DNA from: a candidate division WOR-1 bacterium RIFOXYB2_FULL_42_35
Lineage (GTDB): Bacteria > Margulisbacteria > WOR-1 > O2-12-FULL-45-9
Assembly: GCA_001771545.1 (NCBI GenBank)
Contig: MEUC01000026.1
Location: 1 to 45,962 of the forward strand
Direction: 5' to 3'
Length of the DNA stretch: 45,962 bases
Shown piece after piece: positions 15,682 through 23,597 of this stretch (position 1 is its first letter; each line of letters starts with the position of its first letter). The notes below the pieces were generated by a model. It was not told the DNA's origin and did not search any database. It worked only from the letters and a program-made list of their open reading frames with translations. The position numbers and the translations under genes were made by a program.

Positions 15682-16509
15682 TTATTCATTATTTAATAGT
15701 TTTCTATCTTCTTTGGTTAGTAAGTAATTTTTCCTAGTCGAAACTCTTTTGCCGGTTTCTTTCTCCAAATTTTCTCTGGCGTCACCGGCAATTTTGCCGC
15801 CTTTTTGAGCTGCCTTCTTGTTCTGCTTAAAACCTTGCGTATCATGATTGCGGGTTATTTCTGTGGTAGAAGCTTCACCCAGCATTGAGAAAATCAATTC
15901 TAGATCGTTCATATGGTCGCGCAAATTCTCTCTTCTGAGGTTTTTAAACTTCTTATACTCTGAGGGGGTCATGCCAAAGATGGCTTTGGATATTTCAGCA
16001 GTTAAGATTGCATAGTCTTTCTGCTCTTTTATGCCACGTTTATTCCACTCATCAGTTAACTCTTCCCGAATGGCAATCCCCCGCATACGCTTCTCAATCC
16101 AAGCACCAGGATAGCCTTTGGCTTTGTATAAAGCTCGAGTTCGTTTTGTAGCTAGTTCGGGATCTTTTATTTCTTGTATTCGCTCATAACCAACTTTAGC
16201 CAGCCAGCGCTTGAAAGGCTCAGCCTTGGGAGAGGTTATTGATTGGATAATACGGAAAAGACCTTCTGTGTTGGCACAAAGCATCTTTTGCTTGCCTCCG
16301 GCTGTGTCTATAGAAAGGGTATGTACAATTTGTACCCACCCTTTCCTTAATTCCGGATCTCTCTGTTTCATCCTCTGTATGTACTGTTTGGAGTCCTTTG
16401 AATCAATAAGGGCTGAAACTACGTCTTGAATAACAAACCACCACTCGTTGTTGTGGATAGTCTTTCGTATTTCCTTCCCCCTAAAAATAGCAATCTTAGT
16501 GTTGTCCAT
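15682..16509 (-). CDS. BRO-N domain protein, phage antirepressor-like
   Basis: 275 residues. The N-terminal 110 or so match the BRO-N/antirepressor fold: FRGKEIRKTIHNNEWWFVIQDVVSAL, then LSIDTAGGKQKMLCANTEGLFRIIQSITSPKAEPFKRWLAKVG. The C-terminal half resembles the conserved region of chromosomal BRO proteins, with LTAEISKAIFGMTPSEYKKFKNL, the NHDTQGF stretch and a KNYLLTKEDRKLL ending. Such proteins are DNA-binding and typical of phage and islands. AGGAGG lies about 9 bases before ATG 16509. Position directly beyond the tmRNA tail repeat supports an island origin. Confidence 0.83.
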   Translation of the reverse strand: MDNTKIAIFRGKEIRKTIHNNEWWFVIQDVVSALIDSKDSKQYIQRMKQRDPELRKGWVQIVHTLSIDTAGGKQKMLCANTEGLFRIIQSITSPKAEPFKRWLAKVGYERIQEIKDPELATKRTRALYKAKGYPGAWIEKRMRGIAIREELTDEWNKRGIKEQKDYAILTAEISKAIFGMTPSEYKKFKNLRRENLRDHMNDLELIFSMLGEASTTEITRNHDTQGFKQNKKAAQKGGKIAGDARENLEKETGKRVSTRKNYLLTKEDRKLLNNE

Positions 16510-16529
16510 AACCTAGTGCCTCCTTTTTT

Positions 16530-16557
16530 AACTAACAACCAACAACTGACAACAAAC
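16530..16557. repeat. Heptamer repeat upstream of the BRO-N gene
   Basis: Four successive seven-base units AACTAAC, AACCAAC, AACTGAC, AACAAAC. They lie about 20 bp upstream of the start codon, in the leader or promoter of the gene. The seven-base period is shared with arrays at 4002, 35666 and 36162. Confidence 0.75.
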
Positions 16558-16689
16558 AACTATTACTAGCAATGTTATTGCCAAGCCCTGTCTTTATATT
16601 TCCTTCGTAATTCATGCTTTTTCCCAGATTAACTGTCCGGATTTTCGACACTGCCGTCTGGGTTTTCGACATCACCATCTCTATCATCC

Positions 16690-17082
16690 TTAAATAAGCA
16701 ACACTTTTTGTATTTCTTGCCTTGGCTCAACCAACCCTAACTCGCTATCGTAAATATCCTGTTCGCGCGAGACACGAGCATAATTTGCCTTAAAGCTCTT
16801 TAAATCACCAAAGACATGATCATCAATAATACTAACCAGCCCATATAGTTCAAGAAGAGAATTTTGTAGAGGGGTCGCAGTCAATAATATTTTGGGAATT
16901 TTGGCTAAAGCCCCTTTTATTTCACGGACAATCTTATTACCTGATTTATACACATTTCTTAACCGATGCGCCTCATCAATAACCGCTAGATCCCATTTTG
17001 TCTGCTTGATATAAGCTGATTGGGATCTGGCAAAATGGTAGGAACAGATAACAATTACATCTTCTTGGTCAAACGGGTTCAA
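16690..17082 (-). pseudogene. Fragment of a SNF2-family helicase
   Basis: 130 residues only, against several hundred for the family. It covers the middle of the ATPase core: the DEAH box in LAVIDEAHRLRN, followed by motif III ILLTATPLQNSLLELYGL and the LKSFKANYARVSREQDIY stretch. The N-terminal Walker A lobe and the whole second lobe are missing. The frame is open a little further upstream (to about 17112), then closed by a stop. No ATG begins the frame and no ribosome site is seen. This is a leftover of a larger helicase, possibly from a restriction or defence module. Confidence 0.85.
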
Positions 17083-17131
17083 ATTACCATTTTTGATATA
17101 TTGATTAAAAGATTAAAACAAAGGGTAATTA

Positions 17132-17920
17132 TTAGCCCTCGGCAACGCGGAAGGCACGGTCGACGTTGTACCGGTAGCTCGGAGGACAGTAGTAGCGATT
17201 CTCGCAGCGCAAAGAACGCCCGATTTGCGAACCCTTTTCATTATCCGCCATCCATTCCCATGGTTTATTAGCACTTAATATGCCTGCTTTCTTAGCATCT
17301 AAGAATTCGCTTTCTCTTGGTGCCCTCATTCCCTGCCAGTCCGCAAAACCAACCACGTCAGTTTCATAATTAACTCCCACTACTGCATCGTCAAGCTCGC
17401 CCTTGTGGTAAGGGCATCTAAGTCCGGCTTGTTCCATAGCAATAGCCCATTGCTCGTTAGTTACCTGTTTTCGACCAATTGACTTCCCTTCTCCAGCAGT
17501 GCTATTAGGTACCATTATCAACTCTTGCTCTGGCAGGCGTGTTCCCAACGCTTCTGCTAATTTACCTGCCTCTACAGTTTGACCCGCTTCTGTGGCTTCT
17601 CCAATCGGTTCCTCAAATAAAGTTGGCCGGCTCAAAAAAGGTTGCTCAAGCAGTGTTAACAAAAAGGCTTTTCTTGCTTCAGCTCCCATCTCTGTAAAAA
17701 ATTGCTCGGCTCTTGTTAAAGCTTCTCTACTTAAACAGGCCTGGGCCAAAAGTTTTCCCAGTGAGTCAGGCGCTTGATCACCTAAATGTTTTTTAAGCAC
17801 ACCAAGACCAGCTGCCTCTTTTTCTGCGCGGCTGCCACTGGTAGTTGCCTGGGCTCTTTGAATCGCTCTTATCACTCTCGGTGGGGTACATTGAAATTCT
17901 CCTCTTATTGCTATTCCCAT
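17132..17920 (-). CDS. FGE/SUMF1-fold domain protein, 262 aa
   Basis: The C-terminal half (residues about 150-262) has the formylglycine-generating-enzyme/EgtB/PvdO fold pattern in order: VTNEQWAIAMEQAG, VVGVNYETDVVGFADWQGMR, the APRESEFLDAKKAG counterpart of the LPTEAEWEYAARGG motif, PWEWMADN, and the ending RAFRVAEG. The N-terminal 150 residues are helical and not recognised. There is no signal peptide. Strong Shine-Dalgarno AAGGAGG precedes ATG 17920. FGE-fold domains can be enzymes, ligand-binding domains or retroelement targets; no catalytic role can be assigned. A C10 tract lies about 60 bp upstream. Confidence 0.72.
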   Translation of the reverse strand: MGIAIRGEFQCTPPRVIRAIQRAQATTSGSRAEKEAAGLGVLKKHLGDQAPDSLGKLLAQACLSREALTRAEQFFTEMGAEARKAFLLTLLEQPFLSRPTLFEEPIGEATEAGQTVEAGKLAEALGTRLPEQELIMVPNSTAGEGKSIGRKQVTNEQWAIAMEQAGLRCPYHKGELDDAVVGVNYETDVVGFADWQGMRAPRESEFLDAKKAGILSANKPWEWMADNEKGSQIGRSLRCENRYYCPPSYRYNVDRAFRVAEG

Positions 17921-17969
17921 TTTTTGTCTTCCTCCTTATTTATACATCAAGACCTGGTCTCCTAAACTA

Positions 17970-18107
17970 TTATCGATAAATCCCCCCCCCCGATTTCACT
18001 TTTTCTTTAAATTCCTGAAAATTGTTTTTGTGGCTCTGTATTACTTGCTGGGCAAGGGATACAGCCAACTCATGCGAAACAACTTTCTTTGACAACTTCC
18101 TTATCAC
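17970..18107 (-). other. Possible 45-codon ORF or gene fragment crossing a G10 tract
   Basis: From GTG 18107 the frame reads VIRKLSKKVVSHELAVSLAQ and then a charged helix ending EFKEKVKSGGGIYR. The amino-acid make-up is protein-like. The GGG residues are encoded by the ten-base G run (C run on the plus strand, 17982-17991). No ribosome site is visible, so this may be a relic. The remaining DNA between the FGE-fold gene and the hydrolase gene shows nothing else. Confidence 0.25.
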
Positions 18108-18138
18108 AAAAAGGGAGGCAAAATTTAGAATCGGTTGG

Positions 18139-19227
18139 TTATTTAGCTTTCAAAGCGTCAAAAGAGGTCGAATAATCATTCCTCGCATTCCAGATCAAAA
18201 ATCGTCTTATCCCATTATCTTCACAAGCCTTAATTTGTTCCAAAATATAGCTTGGCCCGAAGTTGGGCGACTTGAGATTAAAGCCCTGCAGCCAGGGCAC
18301 AATTGCAACTGTCTCTCCAGACAACAATTCTTGAGTTTTTTTTAAGCCGGTGGAGAGGAAGTAATACGGGTGTTCCCCCGGATTGGCAAAATTGTCATAG
18401 CCATTATGAAAATGGGAAGGATAAAGCATCGGCGAAATCACATCCAGATATTGTGCCATTTGCCTAAAATCCTGACCCAGGGCTTCTTGGTCTTTATAAA
18501 GCTGCCAGGCCACGGCACCAAAAACATCGGCGGCAAGCGAAACATTGTATTTGCGCAAACGCTGCTTGGCTAATTTTAAAAACGAGCTAATAATCGCAAC
18601 CCTGGAAAGCTCTTTTTGCTCAAAAGGAAAAATCGCCTGACTAGCAGCCCGATCAACAGGAAAGCGAATATAATCGAACTGGATTTCGTCAGCCCCACAC
18701 AAAGCAGCCCTTTCCGCTAATAAAACCTTGTATAAATGAACTTCTTTTGAATAAGGATCGGCCCAATGTTCCTTTAAACCATCACGATAAAGTCCCCCAC
18801 CCCCATTTTGAATAGCTAAATCAGGCCGAACCTTAGCCAACTGGTCATCTTTGAAGACGACCAGGCGGACTGTCACAATAAAACCTTCGTTGTGCAGCTT
18901 TTTGATCAGGTTAGTAAACCAAGGATTGGGACTAAGTAGAATATCTGGCTCAATCTTCTTACCTCTTAGTTGAGATAAAAGTTGCGGCTGAAGAAAAAAG
19001 TCACCGTCGACTACAATTGTGTTAATCCCACTAGCCTTAGCTTTTTGCCTGATACTATTAAACAATTGCGGCGTCTGGGCAAGGTGATGGGTAATATAAA
19101 TCCCGCGCTCGGATTTTCTCTTGGTTCTAAAAATCACTTCATCAAAAGGCTGGAAAGACTCAAAAAAAATCAAGAGAAAAAATAAAATCAAACTTAAGAT
19201 TAAAGCCCTAAAAGCTAGTTTTGGCAC
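18139..19227 (-). CDS. DUF4015-type putative glycoside hydrolase, 362 aa
   Basis: From GTG 19227 the protein starts with an uncleaved or signal-type hydrophobic segment (residues about 6-24, ALILSLILFFLLIFFESF), so it acts outside the cytoplasm. The remainder matches the putative glycosyl-hydrolase DUF4015 family: KSERGIYITHHLAQTP, INTIVVDGDFF, and the hallmark GADEIQFDYIRFP (acidic residues at the expected active site), then DVISPMLYPSHF and IVPWLQGF. The annotation start is fixed by a TATAAT exactly six bases upstream; the longer frame to 19371 would overlap the divergent response regulator. Substrate unknown, perhaps a cell-surface polysaccharide. Confidence 0.85.
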   Translation of the reverse strand: MPKLAFRALILSLILFFLLIFFESFQPFDEVIFRTKRKSERGIYITHHLAQTPQLFNSIRQKAKASGINTIVVDGDFFLQPQLLSQLRGKKIEPDILLSPNPWFTNLIKKLHNEGFIVTVRLVVFKDDQLAKVRPDLAIQNGGGGLYRDGLKEHWADPYSKEVHLYKVLLAERAALCGADEIQFDYIRFPVDRAASQAIFPFEQKELSRVAIISSFLKLAKQRLRKYNVSLAADVFGAVAWQLYKDQEALGQDFRQMAQYLDVISPMLYPSHFHNGYDNFANPGEHPYYFLSTGLKKTQELLSGETVAIVPWLQGFNLKSPNFGPSYILEQIKACEDNGIRRFLIWNARNDYSTSFDALKAK

Positions 19228-19239
19228 CCCCCAATTATA
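19227..19239 (-). promoter_or_regulatory. Extended -10 promoter of the DUF4015 gene, leaderless GTG
   Basis: On the minus strand TGC-TATAAT (TATAAT 19239-19234), then TGGGGG, then GTG at 19227. Six bases separate the box from the start codon, so a GTG start also appears leaderless. Confidence 0.68.
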
Positions 19240-19251
19240 GCATGGCCGCGA

Positions 19252-19280
19252 TTGACGAAGCTTTGCTTCTATGAGAAAAT
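19252..19280 (+). promoter_or_regulatory. Promoter of the response regulator gene
   Basis: TTGACG (19252-19257), 17 bp, TGA-GAAAAT (hexamer 19275-19280). A short leader with Shine-Dalgarno GGAGGT (19287-19292) follows before ATG 19301, so this gene is led, not leaderless. The box sits back to back with the DUF4015 promoter. Confidence 0.5.
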
Positions 19281-19300
19281 AAATCCGGAGGTAAATCAAC

Positions 19301-19777
19301 ATGGCTAAACCCCTAATTATGGTAGTGGACGACGAAGTTGATGTTGCTAACGCGATTGCAAATACCATCAAAGATACTGATCAGTGCGATGTAGTTGTGG
19401 CTAATTCTGCCACAGAGGCGATCGGACACCTTAATAAAAACAAACTTTTTTTTGGTCTTGGCGGCAACAAAATCAGATTGATCTTCTTAGACATTAAGAT
19501 GCCGGAGATGGACGGCTTAACCTTTTTAGAAAAAGTACGCAAAGATTTTGGTGAAGATATCGGCATCAGCATGCTGACTGCCTGGGAAGACGCTGATAAG
19601 TGGGATAAAGCCACCTCCGGCTTTGTGGTCAACTACATTAAAAAACCCTTTAAAGCCGAAGAGCTATTAGAAACTATCACTAAGTTTTTTGAAGGCAAAG
19701 AAGGCAAAATGGTTTTAGAAACCTTTGAAAAACACATCAAGAAAAGAGAAGAATTCAAAGAAGGCAACGATCAGTAG
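19301..19777 (+). CDS. Single-domain response regulator (CheY-like)
   Basis: 158 residues with one receiver domain and no output domain. The acidic pocket is VVDDEVD (residues 8-14), the phosphoacceptor Asp64 lies in IFLDIKMPEMDG, the conserved Thr/Ser region is SMLTAW, and Lys of KKPFKAEEL is near 114. A helical charged tail (EKHIKKREEFKEGNDQ) follows. It converges with the histidine kinase gene, stops 4 bp apart, and they probably form a pair. Without an output domain it may act by protein contact or within a phosphorelay. Confidence 0.9.
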   Translation: MAKPLIMVVDDEVDVANAIANTIKDTDQCDVVVANSATEAIGHLNKNKLFFGLGGNKIRLIFLDIKMPEMDGLTFLEKVRKDFGEDIGISMLTAWEDADKWDKATSGFVVNYIKKPFKAEELLETITKFFEGKEGKMVLETFEKHIKKREEFKEGNDQ

Positions 19778-19781
19778 TCCA

Positions 19782-21836
19782 CTAGAAGACTAATTTAAAA
19801 GTTGTCCCCTTCCCCTCTTGGCTAGTTACTTTTATATCCCCACCATGAGAACGAATAATTCTGTAGGCAATTGAAAGCCCCAAGCCTGTGCCTTCGTGCC
19901 TGGTTGAGAAAAACGGATCAAAAATCTTTTCCTTAATATCATCAGGAATTCCCTTGCCAGTATCTTCAACCTCAGCCACAACACGCCCATCTTCAAGATA
20001 GGTTCGCAGGGTTATGGTGCCCTGATCAGGCATGGAATTCAAAGCATTTTGGATCAGATTTACAAAAACCTCCTGAAGCCCTTCGTTGTCCCCCTTAATA
20101 GGTGGGATCACCCGCAATTCTTTTTTGAGAACGATCCTCTTAAGAGGGACAAGCTCCAACGACACCTCAATCACTTCGTTAAGATTAACATCAACTTCTT
20201 GCTGGGGCTTATCTTTGGCCAGGGTCAGCATGCGATGGATGATACCGGTGATGCGCTCAATATGTTTTAACATCAAATCGCTGTATTGCTTTAAATAATC
20301 GGCGTCACGTGGCTGCTTGGTTAGCCGCTCTGTTTCCGTACGAATAACTGTTAGAGGATTACGAATCTCATGGGTCACGCCAGCCGTTAAAGTGCCGATT
20401 GAAGCTAGTCGGGAAGATCGTTCCAATTGCCTCTCCGTTGCTTCCAAATCGACCCTGATTTTTTCGTAGGAGCGGGTGTGGTCTAAGGAGATTGCGGCTT
20501 GACTAGCTAAAACCTCTAACAATTGCACATCTTCATCAGTATAGGGATCCTGAGACAACTTCGACCCTAAAACAAATAAGGCAATTAGTCTGTCCTCAAG
20601 CATACAAGGCACAACCAGTTGGCGATCCTTACTTTTTTCGTTGATAATTGGCTCACGTTTTTCAATTAAGCTGCCAACCAAAGGATCTTTAAAGCCTATC
20701 TCCTCGCCCGTCAAGACCGGAGCAAATATTTTTTTATCATAAGGCACATAACGACGAGACTCCCTTTGTGGATCAGAAAAAAACTCCGGTAAAAAAATGC
20801 GGGGATTATGAATTTCCACCACATCAAAGAAGGTCGCATACAAAACCTTCAAGATTTCCTCTAAAGATAGCTTGCGTCCTACTCGAATACTGGCCTCAGA
20901 AATTTCCTTATAGTAATCGTACTTACCGTGCAAAATCAATTTATCCGAAGTTGTTTGCACAAAGAGACGTATCGCTTGGTAAGTTTGGGTCAACATAATA
21001 CCAAAGATAAAAGTAAAGATTATAAAGCCGAGGCCAATACGATCCGAACTATAATGGGCATAAGAAAAAAGCAAAAACAAATAAACTGCCGAGAAAAAGG
21101 CTGTAGTTATTATTTCTGACAATAAGCGACTGATAACCACAGAAATATCCAGCATCCGTTGTTTGGTAATGCTGTAGGCATATACCCCAACATGAAGAAT
21201 GATCCCGAGATTGCCAACCAAAGCCAAATAGGCTGGGCCAAGACCAAAAGCTAAATTATAATTAAAACCCCCTAAAGAATAACCTAAAAGACTTGACCAG
21301 AAAATATTAAAAAGCTGGCGCTTGCGATTACCCTCAGCCTGCCGATAGCCCCAATAAAAGGTGTAAATTCCTAAAATACTGAGACTAAAAAAGTAGATCA
21401 TAAAAGGCAAATAAAAGGGACCCGGATCAGTATAAAAGTTTAACCCAAACTTAGGGGTCGTGTCTGCTGCCAGATACGGGGTCAGGTTGATAAGAAAAAA
21501 TAGCAGGGATATAAGATAACTGGAATAAATAAACTTTTTGTATTTGACATCAATCCCCAAAAAAGTAAAATTAAAGTGAATAAAGGTGGCGGGGATAAAA
21601 ACAACCCCCATTAAACAGATCCGATCCCAAAACAGACCTAATGATTGGGTAGGAGAATTAATCATCAAAACTGAAAAGAGCGCCCACCAACCGACCACTA
21701 TTAAATAGCGAGAAAAAGCTTGTTTGGTTGCATCACGAGGGGGACTCAAGAAGACAAAAATAGCCCAAAAAAGCACGGAGATACCAACAACTAAATATGA
21801 AGCACTATAAATATGCAAAAAACTAAAGCCTAACAC
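19782..21836 (-). CDS. Membrane histidine kinase with GAF domain, 684 aa
   Basis: The N-terminus (residues 1-295) has about eight membrane segments of the 7TM histidine-kinase sensor type. A GAF-like domain follows (about 315-455), then HisKA with phosphoacceptor His489 in [14 protein letters not shown], and HATPase with N box [12 protein letters not shown] (591-602), G1 DTGKGI (625-630), F box [10 protein letters not shown] and G2 GTGLGLS (649-655). The GTG start at 21836 is fixed by a leaderless promoter. The gene faces the CheY-like regulator tail to tail. The signal sensed is unknown. Confidence 0.93.
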   Translation of the reverse strand: MLGFSFLHIYSASYLVVGISVLFWAIFVFLSPPRDATKQAFSRYLIVVGWWALFSVLMINSPTQSLGLFWDRICLMGVVFIPATFIHFNFTFLGIDVKYKKFIYSSYLISLLFFLINLTPYLAADTTPKFGLNFYTDPGPFYLPFMIYFFSLSILGIYTFYWGYRQAEGNRKRQLFNIFWSSLLGYSLGGFNYNLAFGLGPAYLALVGNLGIILHVGVYAYSITKQRMLDISVVISRLLSEIITTAFFSAVYLFLLFSYAHYSSDRIGLGFIIFTFIFGIMLTQTYQAIRLFVQTTSDKLILHGKYDYYKEISEASIRVGRKLSLEEILKVLYATFFDVVEIHNPRIFLPEFFSDPQRESRRYVPYDKKIFAPVLTGEEIGFKDPLVGSLIEKREPIINEKSKDRQLVVPCMLEDRLIALFVLGSKLSQDPYTDEDVQLLEVLASQAAISLDHTRSYEKIRVDLEATERQLERSSRLASIGTLTAGVTHEIRNPLTVIRTETERLTKQPRDADYLKQYSDLMLKHIERITGIIHRMLTLAKDKPQQEVDVNLNEVIEVSLELVPLKRIVLKKELRVIPPIKGDNEGLQEVFVNLIQNALNSMPDQGTITLRTYLEDGRVVAEVEDTGKGIPDDIKEKIFDPFFSTRHEGTGLGLSIAYRIIRSHGGDIKVTSQEGKGTTFKLVF

Positions 21837-21871
21837 AAGGTGATTATATAATGTATCGAGGGGTTTGACAA
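21836..21871 (-). promoter_or_regulatory. Promoter of the histidine kinase, leaderless GTG
   Basis: On the minus strand TTGTCA (21871-21866), 17 bp spacer, TATAAT (21848-21843), six bases, GTG at 21836. The -35 lies a few bases beyond the stop of the upstream reductase-like gene. Confidence 0.78.
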
Positions 21872-21873
21872 TG

Positions 21874-23487
21874 TTAGGCTGCGAACAGGGCGATTGCCTT
21901 GATGTCTTCTATAGAAACTTTCTCTTGACCCAAACCAAAGAAATCATCTTCACCAAAAACATGGATTTCGTTTTCAGCAGTAACCCTATCAAGCTCTTCT
22001 ACAGCCTCCAGCTCAACGGCTCCAATAGTGTCTTTTTTTAAAGTAGTTTTTACCCTCATAATTAGATCCGCCAAACAGGTAAAAACATAATCAGTTAAAG
22101 GAGTATGACGGTCAAAGCGATAACGAGGAAAAATTCCCTTTACAGGTGCCAACACTTTTAATACTTGAACATGTCCTTTTCTCTCTATGGAAATTTGCGG
22201 ACAAACGTTAACAGGTTGGGTGTCGTCAACCACAAAGCAACCATCTTTTAAGTGTTCTGATTTAATAATTACATTGGGTGCACTACTAACCACAACTACA
22301 ATATCGGCACCTTTAAGTGCCTCCACACTAGTAGATATTTCCACCGTTAGCCCTTCATATATTCCTTCCAACTCTTTTTTTAAACTATCTAAACGGGCAA
22401 CTTTAGTTTTCTTCTCCATATCAACCAACAAAATGTTTCTCGCTCCATCAGCAGCCGCTTTTCTAGCCGAACAAGCCCCTGTTGATCCAGCAGCTCCAAC
22501 AATAGCAACTATCGGTTCTTTGGCTGGTACACTAGGTTTCTTTTCTGCACGCACTGCTAAGATTGTTTCCCTTAATTTATTTACCATCTTAGAAATAACC
22601 AGTACAGTATAGGCATGGCCGGTTGTAACAGTCAGTCCAGCAATTTCCTCTTGGTCCTTGGTAATTTTATCTTGCTCCCCAGGGTGGAGACAATAACCGT
22701 AGTTAGAATAACGCGGCAGCAATGCCCCTAAGCCAATATATTCCACACCCCAACGTTTGGCTAATACAGCCATTCGAACTATTTTTTTCTGGGCTTGGTT
22801 CAGATCATTTTCCTGTTTTTTATTTTTTTCAACTTGAGCCTCGTGTTTTATTTCTGATTTCTCAAACATCCCTCGATCCCATCCAACACACATTAAGATA
22901 CCCGTTTCTCCGTTCAAGGTAATTTCTGACAATCTAAAAGGGGGCAATCTTTTTAAAACTGCCTCACGTAAACCAAAAATATTTGGGACGATCTTAATCA
23001 TGGGAAAACCATTAATAACATCTTGGAACTTGCGGGGATGAACACAAAAAGCAAACGAATATTTTTTATTGGCAACTTTCCGCCCTAACTTGGGAAAAGT
23101 TAGCATGAAAACATCCATTGCTATCGTCCTGAGAATCTTAAAAGGATTTCTTTTAACTTGTTGCAGGCTATCTAAATCCAAAACTAGCTCTTGTTTCCCC
23201 TCAGGACCAACTGCTTTAACACAAGCAGCCAAATCGGTCAGGGTTATTCTATTGGGATCAATTCTTTCAATTCTTAAGGCTGCGGCCTGTGACAAAACAA
23301 CTTCACAGACACCAAGATTTCTGGCAAATTCCCCAACCTTTTCAACGGTTGCAGGTTGCAAAACGGCCAAGCTCCGAGCAGTCTTTCCTCTCAAAGTTAC
23401 TTCATATTGTGTAAAAGTTGCCCTCAGATTTGCTACTTTTTGAGGGGTAGGCGGTCGATTTGCTTTCGGTACACGAGTTGCGCTCAT
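21874..23487 (-). CDS. Acyl-ACP-reductase-like dehydrogenase (COG5322 type), 537 aa
   Basis: Residues about 145-480 resemble long-chain acyl-ACP reductase and its relatives: FAFCVHPRKFQDVINGFPMIK (146-165), EYIGLGALL (249-257), TTGHAYT (288-294), the Rossmann loop VGAAGSTGACS (330-340), and HLKDGCFVVDD (412-422). In that motif Cys417 aligns with the acyl-accepting Cys of cyanobacterial AAR (the LKHPCLMIDGG segment). The first 140 and last 60 residues are extensions. Family knowledge suggests acyl-thioester reduction to an aldehyde, but substrate is unknown. It follows the ABC transporter genes by 110 bp, with its own possible TATAAA box. Confidence 0.75.
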   Translation of the reverse strand: MSATRVPKANRPPTPQKVANLRATFTQYEVTLRGKTARSLAVLQPATVEKVGEFARNLGVCEVVLSQAAALRIERIDPNRITLTDLAACVKAVGPEGKQELVLDLDSLQQVKRNPFKILRTIAMDVFMLTFPKLGRKVANKKYSFAFCVHPRKFQDVINGFPMIKIVPNIFGLREAVLKRLPPFRLSEITLNGETGILMCVGWDRGMFEKSEIKHEAQVEKNKKQENDLNQAQKKIVRMAVLAKRWGVEYIGLGALLPRYSNYGYCLHPGEQDKITKDQEEIAGLTVTTGHAYTVLVISKMVNKLRETILAVRAEKKPSVPAKEPIVAIVGAAGSTGACSARKAAADGARNILLVDMEKKTKVARLDSLKKELEGIYEGLTVEISTSVEALKGADIVVVVSSAPNVIIKSEHLKDGCFVVDDTQPVNVCPQISIERKGHVQVLKVLAPVKGIFPRYRFDRHTPLTDYVFTCLADLIMRVKTTLKKDTIGAVELEAVEELDRVTAENEIHVFGEDDFFGLGQEKVSIEDIKAIALFAA

Positions 23488-23597
23488 TTTAATCCCTTTT
23501 TCTTATTTTATACCAAGTGGACAGATTGCTCTGCCCTGTATATATATCGACACGAATATTGCGCAATTTCATTTTTGGGGAAAAATAATTTTAGGGG

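Noticed and set aside
19228..19371. N-terminal extension of the DUF4015 protein
   Set aside because: It would overlap the divergent response regulator gene and contains the promoter; the GTG at 19227 fits the signal segment.
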